A stretch of DNA of 6,819 nucleotides from an uncultured Pedobacter sp. (GTDB lineage Bacteria; Bacteroidota; Bacteroidia; Sphingobacteriales; Sphingobacteriaceae), in NCBI GenBank assembly GCA_946478755.1, contig CAMLDJ010000292.1, positions 1 through 6,819 on the forward strand, written 5' to 3'. The position numbers and the translations under genes are program-made. The notes under the pieces were generated by a model. The model had not been told where the DNA came from. It ran no database searches and was given only the letters and a program-made list of their open reading frames with translations. Shown in pieces: positions 5,702 through 6,819 of the stretch. The first letter of the stretch is position 1. The number at the start of each line of letters is the position of its first letter.

Positions 5702-6743
5702 TTTTCAACTCTTCAATTTTATTTTTGATATAGGCAATATGTCTTTTGTGCTTTTCAGGATTTTTTATGCTGTTTAAATATTGGGTATAATAATTTATCG
5801 CGTTTTTCTTGTCGTTTAATTTATTCTCATAAACCAATGCAATGTTATAATAAAGGCTGCCATTGTTTTCAAATAAAAGGCCTCTTTTATAGCTGTTTAT
5901 AGCTTCTTTGTTTTGGTTTATGTTTTCATACGAATCTCCAAGGAGCCCGTAATAGGACGCTATTTTGGTCGATATTCCAGCCTGAATGGCTTTCTGGAGA
6001 TAAGCTATTGCAGTCTTATAATCCTTAATTTCCCTATGGCTGAGGGCCATTTGAAAACACAGGTGTTCGGGTGGCGTTCCCCCTTTTTCCGATAGTTTCT
6101 TTCCTGCATTTATGGCCTCCCCATATTTTTCCAAAGCCATACTTATTGGGATTTTTGCCTTTAGCAATCTTAAATTGCTGCTGTCCGCCGTCAATGCAGG
6201 CTTCAGTATTTCGTCGGCCTTTCTAAACTGATTATTTTCGAAATAGCTATCCGCCAGTGTTGCTGCGACTTCTGCATCCAAAGGGTTTAATTGATTCGCT
6301 TTTAAAAGATAGGCTTTTTTTGAAGCACCCTGAGCATCCTTTTCCAGTTTCGCCAGCTTTTTATAAGCATTAAAGTTATTGCTGTCTATCTTGATCACGG
6401 CTAAATAGAACCTGGACGCCTCCTCATCCTGGTTAAACCGCGCCTTAATATCACCAAGCGCAGTAAGTACCACCGTATTTTCTGGAAGTTGGGTATTGAG
6501 TCGCAGGTAATCCTTTTCTGCCTCATTGAAGTTGCCGGCCATGAGGTTGGCATAGGCCAGCTGTTTTAACTTTTTAACGTCGTTGCTATCTGTATAGATG
6601 CCCTTCAGGTATTGGGCGGCTTCAGTATACTGCTGCGCCTGGTAATAATCCAATAACATTTGCTCATCCAGTTTATTCGCTGTCTGGGCCATGGCAGATT
6701 GATAAAATATACAAGTAAAAATTAAAATGAATAGCTTCTTCAT
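5697..6743 (-). CDS. Exported TPR-repeat protein of unknown function
   Basis: From the ATG at 6743 the protein is 348 aa. It starts with a classical signal peptide: KK, a hydrophobic stretch LFILIFTCIF (4-13), then QSAMA|QT with an AxA cleavage site after residue 19. Cys11 is not in a good lipobox, so a lipoprotein is unlikely. A longer frame opens at 6794 but would put 17 residues ahead of the signal peptide, so 6743 is preferred. The mature part is almost all tetratricopeptide repeats, about nine helix-turn-helix units, clearest at about 60-91, 92-125, 159-191, 228-260, 264-297 and 298-330. Typical signs are the repeated Ala, Gly and Tyr pattern, as in LGDSYENINQNKEAINSY (268-285) and ALVYENKLNDKKNAINYY (302-319). 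TPRs mediate protein-protein contacts, and this one likely acts in the periplasm. No enzymatic domain is visible. Its stop codon is one base from that of riboflavin synthase. Confidence 0.85.
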   Translation of the reverse strand: MKKLFILIFTCIFYQSAMAQTANKLDEQMLLDYYQAQQYTEAAQYLKGIYTDSNDVKKLKQLAYANLMAGNFNEAEKDYLRLNTQLPENTVVLTALGDIKARFNQDEEASRFYLAVIKIDSNNFNAYKKLAKLEKDAQGASKKAYLLKANQLNPLDAEVAATLADSYFENNQFRKADEILKPALTADSSNLRLLKAKIPISMALEKYGEAINAGKKLSEKGGTPPEHLCFQMALSHREIKDYKTAIAYLQKAIQAGISTKIASYYGLLGDSYENINQNKEAINSYKRGLLFENNGSLYYNIALVYENKLNDKKNAINYYTQYLNSIKNPEKHKRHIAYIKNKIEELKR

Positions 6744-6750
6744 AATTGCG

Positions 6751-6782
6751 GAAAAATACCAAAAACCTGATATAGTACCAAA
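6751..6782 (-). promoter_or_regulatory. Weak candidate promoter for the TPR gene
   Basis: On the minus strand TTTG (6782-6779) and TATTTTTC (6758-6751) are 20 bp apart, resembling the Bacteroidota TTTG/TAnnTTTG pair with one mismatch in the -7 box. Only 7 bp separate it from the ATG at 6743, so the transcript would be almost leaderless. It would fit the shorter start, but AT-rich DNA gives such matches by chance. Confidence 0.2.
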
Positions 6783-6819
6783 AATTAAAAACATCTTGGC
6801 AGGGTAATTGGTTGACTAT

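Noticed and set aside
6744..6794. 17-residue N-terminal extension of the TPR protein
   Set aside because: It would place extra hydrophobic residues before a complete signal peptide that begins with MKKLF at 6743.

Overview
The window looks like chromosomal DNA of a Bacteroidota species, probably of the Sphingobacteriaceae (Pedobacter-like). This is inferred from AT-rich intergenic DNA, start codons mostly preceded by A-rich leaders rather than strong Shine-Dalgarno sequences, and the family types of the proteins (NrtR-type Nudix regulator, short BadF/BadG sugar kinase, long stand-alone biotin carboxylase). No mobile element, tRNA, rRNA or CRISPR array was seen.

Left part (1-2155), sugar phosphorylation and a regulator. 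The first 53 bases are the minus-strand N-terminus of a 6-phosphofructokinase that runs off the window. A 476-bp intergenic region follows. It carries two copies of the same palindrome, GTGTA-N5-TACAC, one 19 bp upstream of the phosphofructokinase start and one 184 bp upstream of the next gene. It also holds a possible 24-codon ORF with a ribosome binding site. Next come a plus-strand NrtR-type regulator (Nudix fold with a broken catalytic box plus a C-terminal winged helix), a bidirectional terminator, and a convergent minus-strand BadF/BadG-family amino-sugar kinase. The likely reading is a local regulator sitting between two sugar-kinase genes, with the paired palindromes as its candidate operators.

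Middle (2156-2569). A 414-bp, very AT-rich divergent intergenic region with short direct repeats separates the kinase from the next operon.

Right part (2570-5695), a tight plus-strand operon: low-specificity L-threonine aldolase, a biotin carboxylase subunit of acyl-CoA carboxylase with a C-terminal tail, and the riboflavin synthase alpha chain, spaced by 11 and 10 nt. The three enzymes belong to different pathways (glycine/threonine, acyl-CoA carboxylation, flavin synthesis). No biotin carrier or carboxyltransferase gene is present.

Right edge (5697-6743). An exported TPR-repeat protein lies on the minus strand and converges on riboflavin synthase with a single base between the two stop codons.

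Most genes are ordinary metabolic genes. The most interesting signal is the pair of identical-half-site palindromes around the pfkA/regulator intergenic region.
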